In this document: one piece after another, positions 21,891 to 32,015 of the stretch
How positions within the stretch are numbered: position 1 is the stretch's first letter
Layout of the letters: every line of letters starts with the position of its first letter
Origin: Margaritifera margaritifera
Lineage: Eukaryota > Mollusca > Bivalvia > Unionida > Margaritiferidae
Direction: 5' to 3'
Assembly (NCBI GenBank): GCA_029931535.1
Contig: JAQPZY010001664.1
Location: forward strand, 7,660,001 to 7,724,000
Length of the DNA stretch: 64,000 bases
The notes under the pieces: model-generated
What the model saw: the letters and a program-made list of their open reading frames with translations, nothing else
What the model was told of the DNA's origin: nothing
Database searches by the model: none
Translations under genes and position numbers: made by a program

Positions 21891-23405
21891 AACTTAACTA
21901 CATAAATGGAAACTTAAAAAAAAAAATGACTTTATCAATTATATATGTAAAATTTTTAACTCTTAGGACTATTCATATTTAATGAAATTTAAGTCTACCC
22001 ATTTGTGACTCTGTGGTTATGCAGGATCTTACAAGTGTAATGTCTTAACCTACATTTATTATTTTTTTGGAGTGAAAATGCATCCATATGTGGCACCATT
22101 ATATATACATACTTAATATAGCCGACCACTACAAGTAGGTTGCTGATACACTGATCTACTATAGCTGATCACCCAAAGCAGGTGGCTTACTAAAATTCAA
22201 ATCAAAGAAAACACAATGAAAACGTCCAACTAATGCCATTATCTGCCACAACTTTGAGTGTTAGCTGTTCAAATCAGGGCCACTGTTCACATGTTGGTTT
22301 TCTTTACCTTTTTGTTAGTGGGAAAACCACAACAGAGATTTTTGAGATGGCAAAGGCAATGTAAAAACTTGGTTAATGTAACATGAACTTATCTCATGTT
22401 AGGAAAAATGATTCTACAGGAATATGAGGAAAACTATGCATTCTGAAATTTGTAACAAATATTTTAATATAAGGAATAAAAAAGCTGTTATGAAAAAAAT
22501 CTTAAAAAAAATTCACAACATCTTTAAATATGAAAATTTTTATCAAAAAGCAATATGAAAAAACTAAATTAAAAAATGCATCAGATTTTTTTCTTTTATA
22601 TTGTTGTCATCATTATTTGTAAGTGTTGTATTGCAGTCAATATGCATTTGAAAGTGAAATATATATCAGATGCAAATATTAATAATATTGGGACAGCATA
22701 AACGATCAATGTCTATACCTTGGCCTTATTGTCACATTCCAATCTTATGTCACGTGGCTTTTATTCAGTGGCACGAACCATGGAAGTTTTTCCGGAAATA
22801 TAACAATTCTGACACGCTCGGAAAAACGGTTGCTCGCCAAGAATTTGGAGTTTATACACATTTTTCAACGATGAATAAATTAAGTAGGTATAGTTGAACA
22901 ATATCTATGGCGATTTTAATAGTTTGTTGCATTATTATAACATAAGCGGTAAAATTCACGTTGAAGGCACGAACCATGGCATAATCACGATATCGTACAC
23001 GAGCATATATAACCGCATTTTTCTCTTCAGAGGTATGGGGAAATGACCATCTTTGGTTAAATGTGCAAAAATTTGCAAATTTCTGCTGTCTATTAGAAGA
23101 AAAAAAAGTCCCAACAGAAAATGGAATGCGATAACAAGTTCGAATTTAATCTGGTAATAACGTCACCCTGTTGTCGATAACTGACAATAAGATTGCACCG
23201 ATAACTGCAGTGTGGCAGGCAGTATCAGTAAATGATATTGATATGCCAAACGATCGTCTCAATGATTATGTAGCGCAAGATTATGCAGTTGTATCATTTG
23301 ACGTATTAAATCCTAAGGGCAAAACTGCGTACAGATATTAAGTGCCCGCCAATCATCTTCAGTCTGTAAACCAGCAAAATACAACACAACATGGATTTTA
23401 CTTAC
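21891..23405. other. Interior of the inverted-repeat element, no gene recognised
   Basis: AT-rich. Two copies of a GGCACGAACCATGG motif (about 22769 and 22967) are the only repeat noticed. Confidence 0.35.
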
Positions 23406-23507
23406 CAACATGATAACTCCATGACCTTGGTTCGCTATAGTTATCTCCAGGGCTGTATGATCAGTTGCTGCACAGGTATTGGTATTACTTGCAATGAAAT
23501 TTTCCAA
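23406..23507 (-). other. Possible first exon (weak)
   Basis: The minus strand from a Met at 23507 reads MENFIASNTNTCAATDHTAL and then EITIANQGHGVIML before GTAAGT (donor at about 23405). It lies upstream, in the minus-strand sense, of the BEN-like segment. There is no family match; the call rests on the start codon, the open frame and the donor. Confidence 0.25.
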
Positions 23508-23930
23508 TCAACAAGCACAAAACGTGTCTTCGAATTCAATAATGGAGCCCGTTTGAAAGCGAGGCTGTCGCGTAAACAAGGGAAATAACCGCCATTACTA
23601 TCTTGATACTGATGGTATCAGTCGCCGAAAACTGCATTTCATCGTGTGTAATTTTCTTTTCATTTTTTTTAACCCAGATTTGTGCTAATAATCCTTTGTA
23701 GAATGCAAGTAGGATGGAATGGGTATCCCTTGCTCTCTCACTCAAAGAAAACAATAATTAAATCCAGGATATATAAATTAAAGTTTATATTGAATATAAC
23801 AAGAACTGCCAGTTGTGTTACTTTTTCTGACAGCAGTAACAACAGGGAAAGGTGTAATATGTATCATAATAAGAAAGAAAATAAAGATTCAAAAGAATGA
23901 AATTTTATCAATAATGATGATTTTTTTCTT

Positions 23931-24034
23931 TCTGATTAAGAAGTGCAGATTTGTTAAATTTAGGGGCACAATGGCAATTTAGGGTAAGAGAATGTCCCCT
24001 GGGCTAGCACAAGGTGCAAACACTGGCTGGTGAT
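23931..24034 (+). repeat. 104-bp inverted repeat partner A
   Basis: CTGATTAAGAAGTGCAGATT through CTGGCTGGTGATT is the reverse complement of 27373-27476 with two mismatches. The high identity contrasts with the decayed surroundings. It is non-coding in all frames examined. Confidence 0.85.
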
Positions 24035-25639
24035 TCACAATCAAAAAATGTAGCATAAATCTGGTAATAATAACAAGTATTTAACAAAATTGAACTACTG
24101 GAAATTAAAAGATAATCTTCATATTTCATTTAAGGTATTTAGAATGCAAGTACAAATTTATACAAATTTATACTTTGCAAAAATTATGTGATATATAATT
24201 ACCAAACTTGGTTTCTTCTGTGCTCTGGTTAGCTTATTCATGTTGCAATTATTACTTAGCAAGACCTCTGCTGTTTAAATGTATTTTTTTAACAACTTTT
24301 TTTTTACAAACCTAAATGCCTTGTTGACAGATAGGGGTTGACAGAGTTTGAAACACTCTAGAAGAGAATAGTAAGAAAAAAGTCCTGCATGCAAGAAATT
24401 CCAGTTTGTATTTTTATAGTGCACTTTGCAAATTTAAAATGATCACCACTGTCACAAAATTCTATAATTACTGCAGATATTAAGTTTTGCTTAACAAATT
24501 CAAAGTATATATTCATGGTTAGGTCTCTGCAAATGGAAAACCACATAATAAAGCCCTTATTTTTAGTTATCTCTGGTAAAAGTTCTTTATTATGAACATG
24601 TACAAAAATCCTCCTCCTGTGAATTCTAAGTCCAAAATATCGGCCTTCTGCAAATTTCAAAGTCCAGTTCACCTTAATTCTAAACCCAAATTTCTGCCTT
24701 GAACAAATTTCAAAGGAAAAAATGACATTTCAGAACATGACTCTCAGTGTTTTCCTCCATAGCCAGGCGGAAAAATGTAGAATTACGTCTCAGATGAGAG
24801 GCGTAAGTCAGACTGAAATCTTACTGAAATCATGTCACCTGCTCAATTCCGCCTGGAATATTTCCATTCCAGGTGGAAACCAGGTGGTTTCCGTCTCAAT
24901 GACGGGTGGTTTCCGCCTCTCCATTTCATATGAGCATGCCAATCATCCATGCTATTTTTTTCAGACTCAGTTGTATATTTATAATTATTCTTGTAACTAA
25001 TGTGAAAAATAAACAGTGCCATGCAATTTTTCAGAAAAATGTGTATACTAATACCATGATAATTTATTATCCTTCTATACCAGTACTTTTAATTATCATT
25101 CCTGTAACTTACACACAAAGGCAAATTTCAAGAATAATGCCATATGTCCCTTTAAGCATTGAAGAATTTACTTTAGATTCAGTTGTTAGAAAATATAGTT
25201 TTACAATTGTCCCATGTGGTTACAGGGTGTTAGAACTGTGACCACTGTGTTACACTAACATGATTGTATGAAGTAATTATGAATGCTTAGAATTTCTCTA
25301 ACTTTGGGATTAGGGCATGTGTGTAGGTTTTGGTTCTATATCTCATATTTTTATCTCCATGTAAATGATATGTGAAACCAAAATCTGTGTTCCTGTTTGG
25401 TACCATATTGCCTGAACTGAGATGGTGCACTGCAAAACACATGTCAATCAATCAACAATAATTCATAGTCATTTTTTATTTCAAATCGTAGACTTGGTAG
25501 TTGTTTTGGAAATGACAAATTTACTCATTTTAATTAACTGCAAAAAAAAGTTCAGAATAAATATACAGAAATCTCTAAGTGCAGTTAAGAGAATATACAA
25601 AAAACAGACTAAGTCCATGTCCTAGCTAATAATTTTCTA
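24035..25639. other. Interior of the inverted-repeat element; one hairpin
   Basis: A 13-bp stem (TTCCGCCTGGAAT at 24847-24859 with ATTCCAGGTGGAA at 24866-24878, one mismatch) lies among scattered GGCGGAAA/TTTCCGCC words (24766-24920). No coding gene is supportable. Confidence 0.4.
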
Positions 25640-25933
25640 AGTCTACATTTCTGAGCTATGTCCGAGCTAAAAAATTACTAAGTTCTAATTTCCTAGGTTT
25701 TTCCGAGCCAAAAATAAACTAAGTTCTTATGTCCAAGGCTTTGTCCAAGTTATTTCTTTGGTTTTTTTTAAATGTACGAGCTAATGTCCAAGGGTTGCTT
25801 AAAAAACCTTGGACAAAATATCAGTATTGTCTGAGGTTTCCCAGGTTTTCCTAGGAAAAGCTAGGAAAAACCTCGGACGTCCAAGGTTTTTTGGTCAAAA
25901 TTCCAAGTTACCCTCGGAAAATGTACAGCCGGG
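25640..25933. repeat. Palindromic CCGAGG/CCTAGGA repeat cluster, right end
   Basis: TCCGAGCTAA, TCCTAGGTTTTTCCGAGCC, AAAACCTTGGAC, CAGGTTTTCCTAGGAAAAG and ACCTCGGACGTCCAAGG words form nested palindromes like those at 19380-19805. It ends with the inverted terminal motif ATGTACAGCCGGG. Confidence 0.65.
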
Positions 25934-26109
25934 CACTCAGATGTACGTGGGCCATATGACATTGTCCTGCTGTGATGAGCAACATGTATATGGAGAATGA
26001 CTTTGGAACGAAACCATTAAATTTGTAATGGTGGAGCACATTTCTGTTACAATCAAACTTGTTACTCCCCACTTTGGCTGTCCATCTGCCACAGTTATTA
26101 GGATACATT

Positions 26110-26922
26110 ACTAGCTCATCTGGTCATAGACCAGAAGAGCCTTAGTGACAGCCTAACATTGTCCATAGCCCAGTGTCTGTCTGTTGTCCATTGTTAGTCC
26201 AAGTTTGTTGTCACTACTACTCCTAAACTACTCAGAGAATCGCCATAAAATATTTTACAGACATTCACTCAAAGGTCTAGTTGGTCCAGACAGCCATTAT
26301 GGCCATCAAGGCAGCCATCATGAAAATCATGTTATTACTGTTCCTTCTGATGGATCATCATATCAACCTGGGGTTTTCACCAAAAGATTTCTTATGACCG
26401 CTAGCCAGTCCTGAATAAAAATGGCGCTGATCTAACAGCCATTATGGCTGTCATGGTGGCTATATTGAAAATTGTATTGTTACTACTTCTCTAGAACAGG
26501 TAGTCATATTGACATGGGGTTTTCACTCAAATAATTTCTTGTGATGTCTACCTAGTCCTAAAAGAAAATGGTAACCCGCAGACAACCAATGGGGCCACCA
26601 TGGTGGCCATTTAAAAAACTTGTTATCACTACTACTCCTGAACTGATCATCATATCGACATAGAGTTTTCACTGAAAGTCTTGTTGTCATGTCTAGTTGG
26701 TCCTAAATTATCATGGTGTCGACATCCAATATGGCTACCATGATGGCCATCTTGAACATCTTGTTATAACTACTCCTCCTGAACAGTTGGTCGTATCAAC
26801 AAGGGGTTTACAGTAAATGACTTCTTTTGATGTCTAGTTGGCCATAAATGATAATACCTATCAGACATTCCTGCAGACATCTAATATTGCCATCACAGTG
26901 GCTATCTTGATAATCATTTTAA
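26110..26922 (+). repeat. Family A ~140-bp tandem array, copy 3, with head
   Basis: It starts with TAGCTCATCTGGTCATAGACC (hairpin CTGGTC-ATA-GACCAG) and continues with about five degenerate units (GGGGTTTTCACC, TGATGTCTA, ATGGCCACCATGGTGGCCAT). It runs directly into the DIRS terminus at 26923 without the usual tail. Confidence 0.75.
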
Positions 26923-27110
26923 TAGCAGCAATAACTTACCCGTCACTATTGTGTAGCTTTACTTTTTCATGCTAAAAAACCACCGTCCGTTTTATGTGAA
27001 TACATCCTCCCACAGAGTGGAGAATTATCAGTATTATGCACCTCGCATGGTCCATGCGCAGAACGATTAACTTTTTCAAGGACATATGCTCTATGAACGT
27101 TATGCCAAGA
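26923..27110 (-). mobile_element. DIRS terminal repeat fragment, inverse orientation
   Basis: TTTTAATAGCAGCAATAACTTACCCGTCACTATTGTG and GTGAATACATCCTCCCACAGAGTGGAGAATT are the reverse complement of the right-end module of copies 1 and 2 (for example 822-920). This is either the left terminal repeat of a + strand DIRS copy or the right end of a minus-strand one. The rest of that copy is missing. Confidence 0.65.
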
Positions 27111-27372
27111 TCATCACCAAAGAAAAAATTTGCTTGTAGTGAGTGTTTACCGCATTAGCTGTATCCCTTATACAGTTAATTCGAATCTCGGTGTTTACAC
27201 TATCCATTCCGTAATTTAATTTCTATGCCGGTAACCTTTTCCCCTTTTAAGAATTCAGTTTTTAAGGGACCTACTAGGTTACCTCGTGTATCCCATGTAG
27301 GACAGAGGACCTATGAGATTAGAATGTTCTTCCTACAGTGTATTTGTTTACAAAAACAACTTGTCCTTACCT

Positions 27373-27476
27373 AATCACCAGTCAGTGTTTGCACCTTGTG
27401 CTAGCCCAGGGGACATTCCCTTACCCTAAATTGCCATTGTGCCCCTAAATTTAACAAATCTGCACTTCTTAATCAG
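27373..27476 (-). repeat. 104-bp inverted repeat partner B
   Basis: Reverse complement of 23931-24034 with two mismatches in 104. A degraded echo of its end (AAGGTGCAACACTGCCAGTGATT) follows at about 27524-27546. It lies 240 bp upstream of a PDE3 exon. Confidence 0.85.
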
Positions 27477-27714
27477 TATAGGGGGACAGAGGTACATAAA
27501 ATATCCCCTTGACAGCTCAGCCAAGGTGCAACACTGCCAGTGATTTCATGTAGATGAGTGATTTCTGTTTGGTGCCCAGCTTTGTAATTTGTCTGTTTTC
27601 ACTCTTATAATATTACACCCTCAGTGGGCATATGTTAAACATTCAACTTATACTCATTATCATAATTTAAAGATGCCATATAATGTTCTTATATGTGTAT
27701 GTTTTTCATTGTAG

Positions 27715-27826
27715 GTTGCATATAAGCTGTTTATGGAAGTGGGCTTGTTTGAAACATTCCGAATACCAGTTGGCCCATTTATTAGTTACTTTCATGCTTT
27801 AGAAATGGGTTACAGAGATAAACCAT
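27715..27826 (+). CDS. PDE3-type phosphodiesterase, catalytic-domain exon 2 in this window
   Basis: 112 bases between acceptor TTTTCATTGTAG and donor GTAAGT. It enters in phase 0 and leaves in phase 1. It encodes [18 protein letters not shown], then [17 protein letters not shown]. This is the second helix block of the PDE catalytic domain, where the family reads 'F..MGL...F.IP...F..YF..LE.GYRD.PYHN'. The split codon completes as Tyr with the first two bases of the next exon, immediately before the metal-binding HNRVH. The exon holds no metal ligand itself but forms the core of the fold. Conservation is high and there are no breaks, so the gene looks active. Confidence 0.93.
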
Positions 27827-27879
27827 GTAAGTAGTCTGTTTCAAACACCTCAAGATTTAAAGATATTGCTGTTCTTATA

Positions 27880-28435
27880 TTTTTATACCCACTTATAATT
27901 AGCATATCATGCTATGATGTCTGTCTGTCCATTTGTCCAGTTTTGGTTTCCAAGCAATAACTTTAATTCTAGACCATATACCTCGACCAATTTTGGTGGA
28001 ATGCCTGCACCTGGGATAAGAAAGAAATCTGTTGTTTTGGGGTTAATAAGATAAAAGATCATGGTCACAGAGGCTTGAAGAAGGAAAATGGTTTTCACAC
28101 AATGACGTAAGTCCTAGGTCACATACCTGAACCAAACTTTTGGAATGGCTTGCACTTAGAGTAAGGATGTAATCTGTGGAAGGGGGGGGGGGGGGGGGGG
28201 GCAGGACAAAAGGTGAAAAAAAATGTCAAAAACTTGAAGATAAATGGTTTCTGCACATTAACTTTTGTAATAGAGCACATAACTTGACCAAACATTGAAG
28301 ATGGCTTGCACCTTTAGTAAATAATAAAACCTGTTGATTTGGTGGTCAAATGTTCAAAGGTCAGAGTCACAGTGACTCAGATAAGGCAAAAAAAATTGTT
28401 TCCATACAATAAGCTTAGTTTTAGACAAGATGCTG
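27880..28435 (+). repeat. Family B ~140-bp tandem array, copy 2, left of the Polinton-like insertion
   Basis: Units with CTGTCTGTCCATTTGTCC start, ACATACCTGAACCAAACTTT, GGAATGGCTTGCACTTAG, AAGGTCA-like and TGGTTTCTGCACATTAA blocks. A run of 20 G occupies 28182-28201. The array is interrupted at 28435 and resumes at 29642 in the same phase. Confidence 0.75.
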
Positions 28436-28884
28436 AGTAGTGTCAAAATGGGCATTTGAGGCCACAGTTATCTACCACGACTCCCAACCCAGAATCCCTT
28501 CTAGATTTCCCATGACTTTTCCCCGCTGGGGATTTTTTGCACATGTTTGCATCCACAATTTAAGCCCACGTGGAAGTCTGCATAAGGGTTCATGGATAAA
28601 AGTGAGTATAATTGTTAAAGATGCCAAGCAGAGTTGTAATCAGTGTAGTTCTAGGTTAACCTGGAAGCATGCAAACAATTGCCAAGACACAAATATTCCA
28701 TGGGAAGATACTTTCTATGATTGCTTGGTAGTTTTACCAGCAAAGAAAAATACTTGGTTGAAGTGCATGTGCGTCTTGCACCCGAACAAAGTCAACTTGT
28801 TGAGCAATTATACTTTGCAATAACATTAATAATAGAAGAAATGTAATGGACCCTCAGAGGTAATGATGTGAAAGAAATAATCGA

Positions 28885-29343
28885 AGCGGAACAACAGTTG
28901 TGAGATGAAATCACCAAGAAAATCATTTTACTTGCAAAATACAAATGCATGTGTGTTGTCGTGAATGCATTTTGTGGACTCACCGCAGGAACAACTGTTA
29001 GCTTGGGTGTTGCAGGAATTGTGACTATGGCAACTATTATAGGCACACCAATCGGAATTGTTGTCATGGTAATATCAATAGCAACTGGTGGGGCTGGTGG
29101 TACGGAAAAATAATTTTGTTACACTCACACAAATGAATATATGCTTATTCAGAAATTTTCACAGCCGCCCAAAGTAGTCTTAGCACAATTGCCAAGCTGT
29201 ATTCGGTGACCATCAAAGATAAAATGATTACCATGGCGGAGATCGAAACAGTGTTGGTCAAAATTACAAACTTCCAGCAACTCCAGACACAAATACAGAA
29301 CCCAAAACACGTAACTGATTTACAGACAGTAAAAATCAAGTAA
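28885..29343 (+). pseudogene. Decayed membrane-protein ORF inside the Polinton-like element
   Basis: Reading through one stop, the + strand gives EAEQQL, DEITKKIILLAKYKCMCVVV, then a glycine-rich hydrophobic stretch (GTTVSLGVAGIVTM, IIGTPIGIVVMVISIATGGAG) that could be two membrane helices. After a frame break comes SSLSTIAKLYSVTIKDKMIT and AEIETVLVKITNFQQLQTQI. The order of coiled segment, Gly-rich hydrophobic hairpin and helical 'KL..I...I.DG.I...EF..ILEEV' tail matches an uncharacterised family that I remember from cnidarian and mollusc genomes. I remember it often near Polinton genes. That link is recollection, not verified. Role unknown. Confidence 0.45.
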
Positions 29344-29435
29344 ACAGTTGCCAGCGAATATCGATCTGTCTGCGCTCACAGCACTGCAGCACAGAAATCC
29401 CCCCCCCCCCCATTGAACATTGTTATTATATCTAC

Positions 29436-29520
29436 AGTAGTGTCATAATGGGTGTGTATGAGGCCATGCTTACCTATCATGGTTCCACAACCCATGAACC
29501 CCTGATGGGCTACAATCATA
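29436..29520 (+). repeat. Extra direct copy of the element's left terminus
   Basis: AGTAGTGTCATAATGGG followed by GAGGCCATGCTTACCTATCATG and CCCATGAACC is a diverged copy, in the same orientation, of the left terminal repeat (28436-28500). It lies directly before the right terminal repeat. Thus 29436-29641 could fold alone into a ~206-bp hairpin or represent a second, shorter element. Confidence 0.55.
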
Positions 29521-29641
29521 AATGCATGTGTGTGCAAAAAAAACCCACTGGGGAAAAGTAATGGGAAAAATCTAGAAGTGGTTCTGGGTTTGGGAGTCTT
29601 GATAGGTAAGTGTGGCCTTAAATGCCCATTTTGACACTACT

Positions 29642-30060
29642 TGCTGTGACCAAACTTGCACTTGGGACAAGAGGGAAAATTATTAATTTTGAGGTCAATA
29701 GTTCAAAGGTCAAAGTCACTGCGACACAGACAGGGGATTAAGTTTTGTTTCATACCTTTAATTATAAACCACATAACAGCTTCAAACTAAATTGAGGATG
29801 GCTTGCTGTTATTGCACAGAATTAAGGTATAAATGTTGGGATAGCTTAAATATCAGGGTCACAATGATCCAAAATAAGGAAACTTGTGTTGAGCACCATC
29901 TTCTTTCAAGAAACTTCATAAATGGTTTGTCTTTGGGGCAAGGGAAGAACCTATTACATTTAGGGTTAAAAGGTCATGGTCACTTTGACTCATCAGTAAA
30001 TGTTCTATAGAATTGGGCATGCCCTGCTAGTGCTTACATAAAGAACTGTTAAACATTGGA
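29642..30060 (+). repeat. Family B array, copy 2, right of the insertion
   Basis: It continues with TGCTGTGACCAAACTTGCACTTGGG, AGGTCAAAGTCACTGCGAC and AATGGTTTGTCTTTGGGGCA blocks, then fades out at about 30060. Confidence 0.7.
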
Positions 30061-31500
30061 CAAATGAATATTGTTCCTTTACATAACTCTTGTTTCTAGA
30101 CAGTGAAACCTTCCTATAAAGAACATTCACTTAAGGGACCACAGAATTTGGTTCTTTGTGGACAGATGGCTCTTTATAAAGGGTTAAATATGTAACTGAA
30201 ATTATGAAAAGGGATTCATAAATGGCATCCTTTATAAAGAGGTGTTCCTTAGAAGTAGATATATTTAAACCTTGTTATGAAATATATTGTGATGTGTATA
30301 AAGGTCAGACAGCAAAAAAGTAGTATTAATACATGAGAATATGTTACATTGTGGACACAGTTTACATTTGAAAATGTGTATGAAAAGAAATACTCCAGGG
30401 TAAAACATTTTAGAACTTTGTTTAAAGAAGTAAATAACAGAACATTTCTGAAGATAATACACCAAGTAAAAAATTAAAAACTGTCATTATTGTGATTGGT
30501 GGTGACAAGAAAAATAATGAATTCCTTATAAATCTGAAGTTTTACCTTTTCACACCTGTGAATATCTGACAACAGTGCTCAGCATAAACAATTATGTCAC
30601 TGGGTCTCGGACTAGATAACATGAGACAGTGAAGTGCTTAACTGCATATGCATACACATTTCTAAGCAGGCATGATAAATTTCCGAAAACATCTGGAATT
30701 CTGGAAGCAGAGTGTTGGGGTCATGCATTCAAGTAACCAGAAGAAATACTGTAAGAATTACTTTCCTTTATAATCAAAAAATGAAAATAAAATTTAGACC
30801 CAAACCAAGATTCTCCAGCACAAAAAGTGAACATCAAAGGAAGGGTTTTGTCATCTTGCCAACAAAAGACATTGTATGAGTGAAATTTTATATTAGATTA
30901 GATATTCTGGAAAATAATCATTCTTGTTTTAAGTCCACTATAAGTACATCGTCTCCACACAATTTTTATATCTCTATGACTCTTTCTTAAGTTGGAGTGT
31001 ATTTTGCCATGAAATCTTGTAAGGAAATGGATGGCTATATGTTTAGTATTGTGTTTATAAATATGCTCATTCTTTTGGGCAATAACTATATTCTGGTCTT
31101 ATGAGCTGAGATTTTTCCTAATATTTTGACTTTAATTTGGCAGGAAATAGTTGATATAGTTCTCAGAAACACTCGCATCATCAATCACTGACTTTTATTG
31201 GTGTGAAACAAAAAAGCAAAGTTTTGGTAAGATTTTTGGTATGTTTGACTTATAAATCAACCCCATAGCTGCATGATTTAAATATCAACACTTACAAGCA
31301 AGCGCATACATTTAGGTAGTGAAGAACCTAAAGCTATTTATCGACAGAGACACACAGCTGATCCATTACTTTAGCTTTTCATTCATGAGTGATGAATGTA
31401 GCCAACCAGAATAGAGAGTCCATGATGTCTTTGTAATGCAAATTGGCGGTTTGCCTAAACAACAGTGTTTGTACTGGTATATAGACCAAATATTGGTAGC
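30061..31500. other. Intron sequence; degenerate TATAAAG words, otherwise nothing
   Basis: 30105-30260 has four 'CTTTATAAAG/CCTATAAAG' words of the kind seen in the repeat at 8265-8460, possibly another decayed copy. The remaining 1.2 kb shows no supportable feature. Confidence 0.35.
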
Positions 31501-31509
31501 TACCCATAT

Positions 31510-32015
31510 AAAGCAAAGTTTCTTTGGTCCTTTTGAATTTTTTTTTTCTTTCTGGTTAATTTTTAAATTAATAATAATGTAGACGTTTTATATAATCTGT
31601 TTGGTCATATATAACTATCGTATATACTCGCATATAATTCGGGTCCAAATGCAAACAACATAGACCCTGATCTGCTGTCACATAATGCACCAGCAGATCA
31701 GGGTCTATGTTGTTTGTTCTACGGATTAGTCCTTACAAACTGCATAGACCCAGATCTGTCGGCGTATTATGCAACAGCAGATCTGGGTCTATTCAGTTTG
31801 CAGTTGGTATGAGCTTATACGTGAGTATATACGGTAATCTGTTTGGTCATATATAACTAGTAAAAACTTTCATAAGCTTATTTGATCTATTATAGGAAGT
31901 AAAACCTTATAAACATTAGGTTTGTTTGGTCCTTTTGAAATGTCTTTTTGGTCTGGTTAATTAATAAATTAATACTAATGTAATATATTTGGTCTTATAT
32001 AACAAGTAAAACTTA
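31510..32015. repeat. Tandem duplication flanking the first double-hairpin element
   Basis: TTGGTCCTTTTGAA, TCTGGTTAAT, AAATTAATA and TTGGTCATATATAAC occur in order at 31523-31617 and again at 31929-32008. A third partial piece (TAATCTGTTTGGTCATATATAACTA) lies at 31835-31859, identical over 25 bases to 31593-31617. Confidence 0.65.
31618..31834. mobile_element. 217-bp double-hairpin TA-flanked miniature transposon, copy 1
   Basis: TA borders at 31616-31617 and 31835-31836. Terminal inverted repeats are TCGTATATACTCGCATATAA and, on the other strand, CCGTATATACTCACGTATAA. Hairpin 1 has perfect 25-bp arms (31653-31677 and 31691-31715) around a 13-nt loop. Hairpin 2 has 21-bp arms with one mismatch (31737-31757 and 31779-31799). 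Both stems contain ATAGACCC-(T)-GATCTG. TA duplication and short inverted ends fit a Tc1/mariner-type miniature element. No coding capacity. Confidence 0.85.

Larger units (their letters stand above)
19374..25933 (-). mobile_element. Putative 6.56-kb element bounded by inverted repeats, with minus-strand gene fragments
   Basis: CCCGGCTGTACAT begins at 19374 and its reverse complement ATGTACAGCCGGG ends at 25933. Just inside both ends are dense palindromic CCGAGGTTTCCTAGGA / TCCAAGG repeats. Inside, on the minus strand, are a zinc-finger-like ORF (20555-21034), a BEN-like segment (21716-21890) and a possible first exon (23406-23507). I read this as a large, decayed DNA transposon of unknown class. 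No target duplication is visible and no transposase catalytic core was recognised, so the boundaries and unity of the region are inference. Confidence 0.45.
28436..29641 (+). mobile_element. 1,206-bp element with ~130-bp terminal inverted repeats, Polinton/Maverick-like miniature
   Basis: The ends AGTAGTGTCAAAATGGGCAT (28436 onward) and, on the other strand, the same 20 bases (29641 back) continue as inverted repeats for about 130 bp. Shared inner blocks are TAGATTT-CCCAT and ACTTTTCCCC. The 5-bp direct repeat TGCTG flanks the element at 28431-28435 and 29642-29646. The surrounding family B unit is restored when the element is removed. Polintons have long inverted repeats starting AG and about 6-bp target duplications. 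A 6-bp version here (ATGCTG/TTGCTG) has one mismatch. The interior holds a decayed membrane-protein ORF (28885-29343). No PolB, integrase or ATPase is present, so the element is non-autonomous. Confidence 0.65.
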
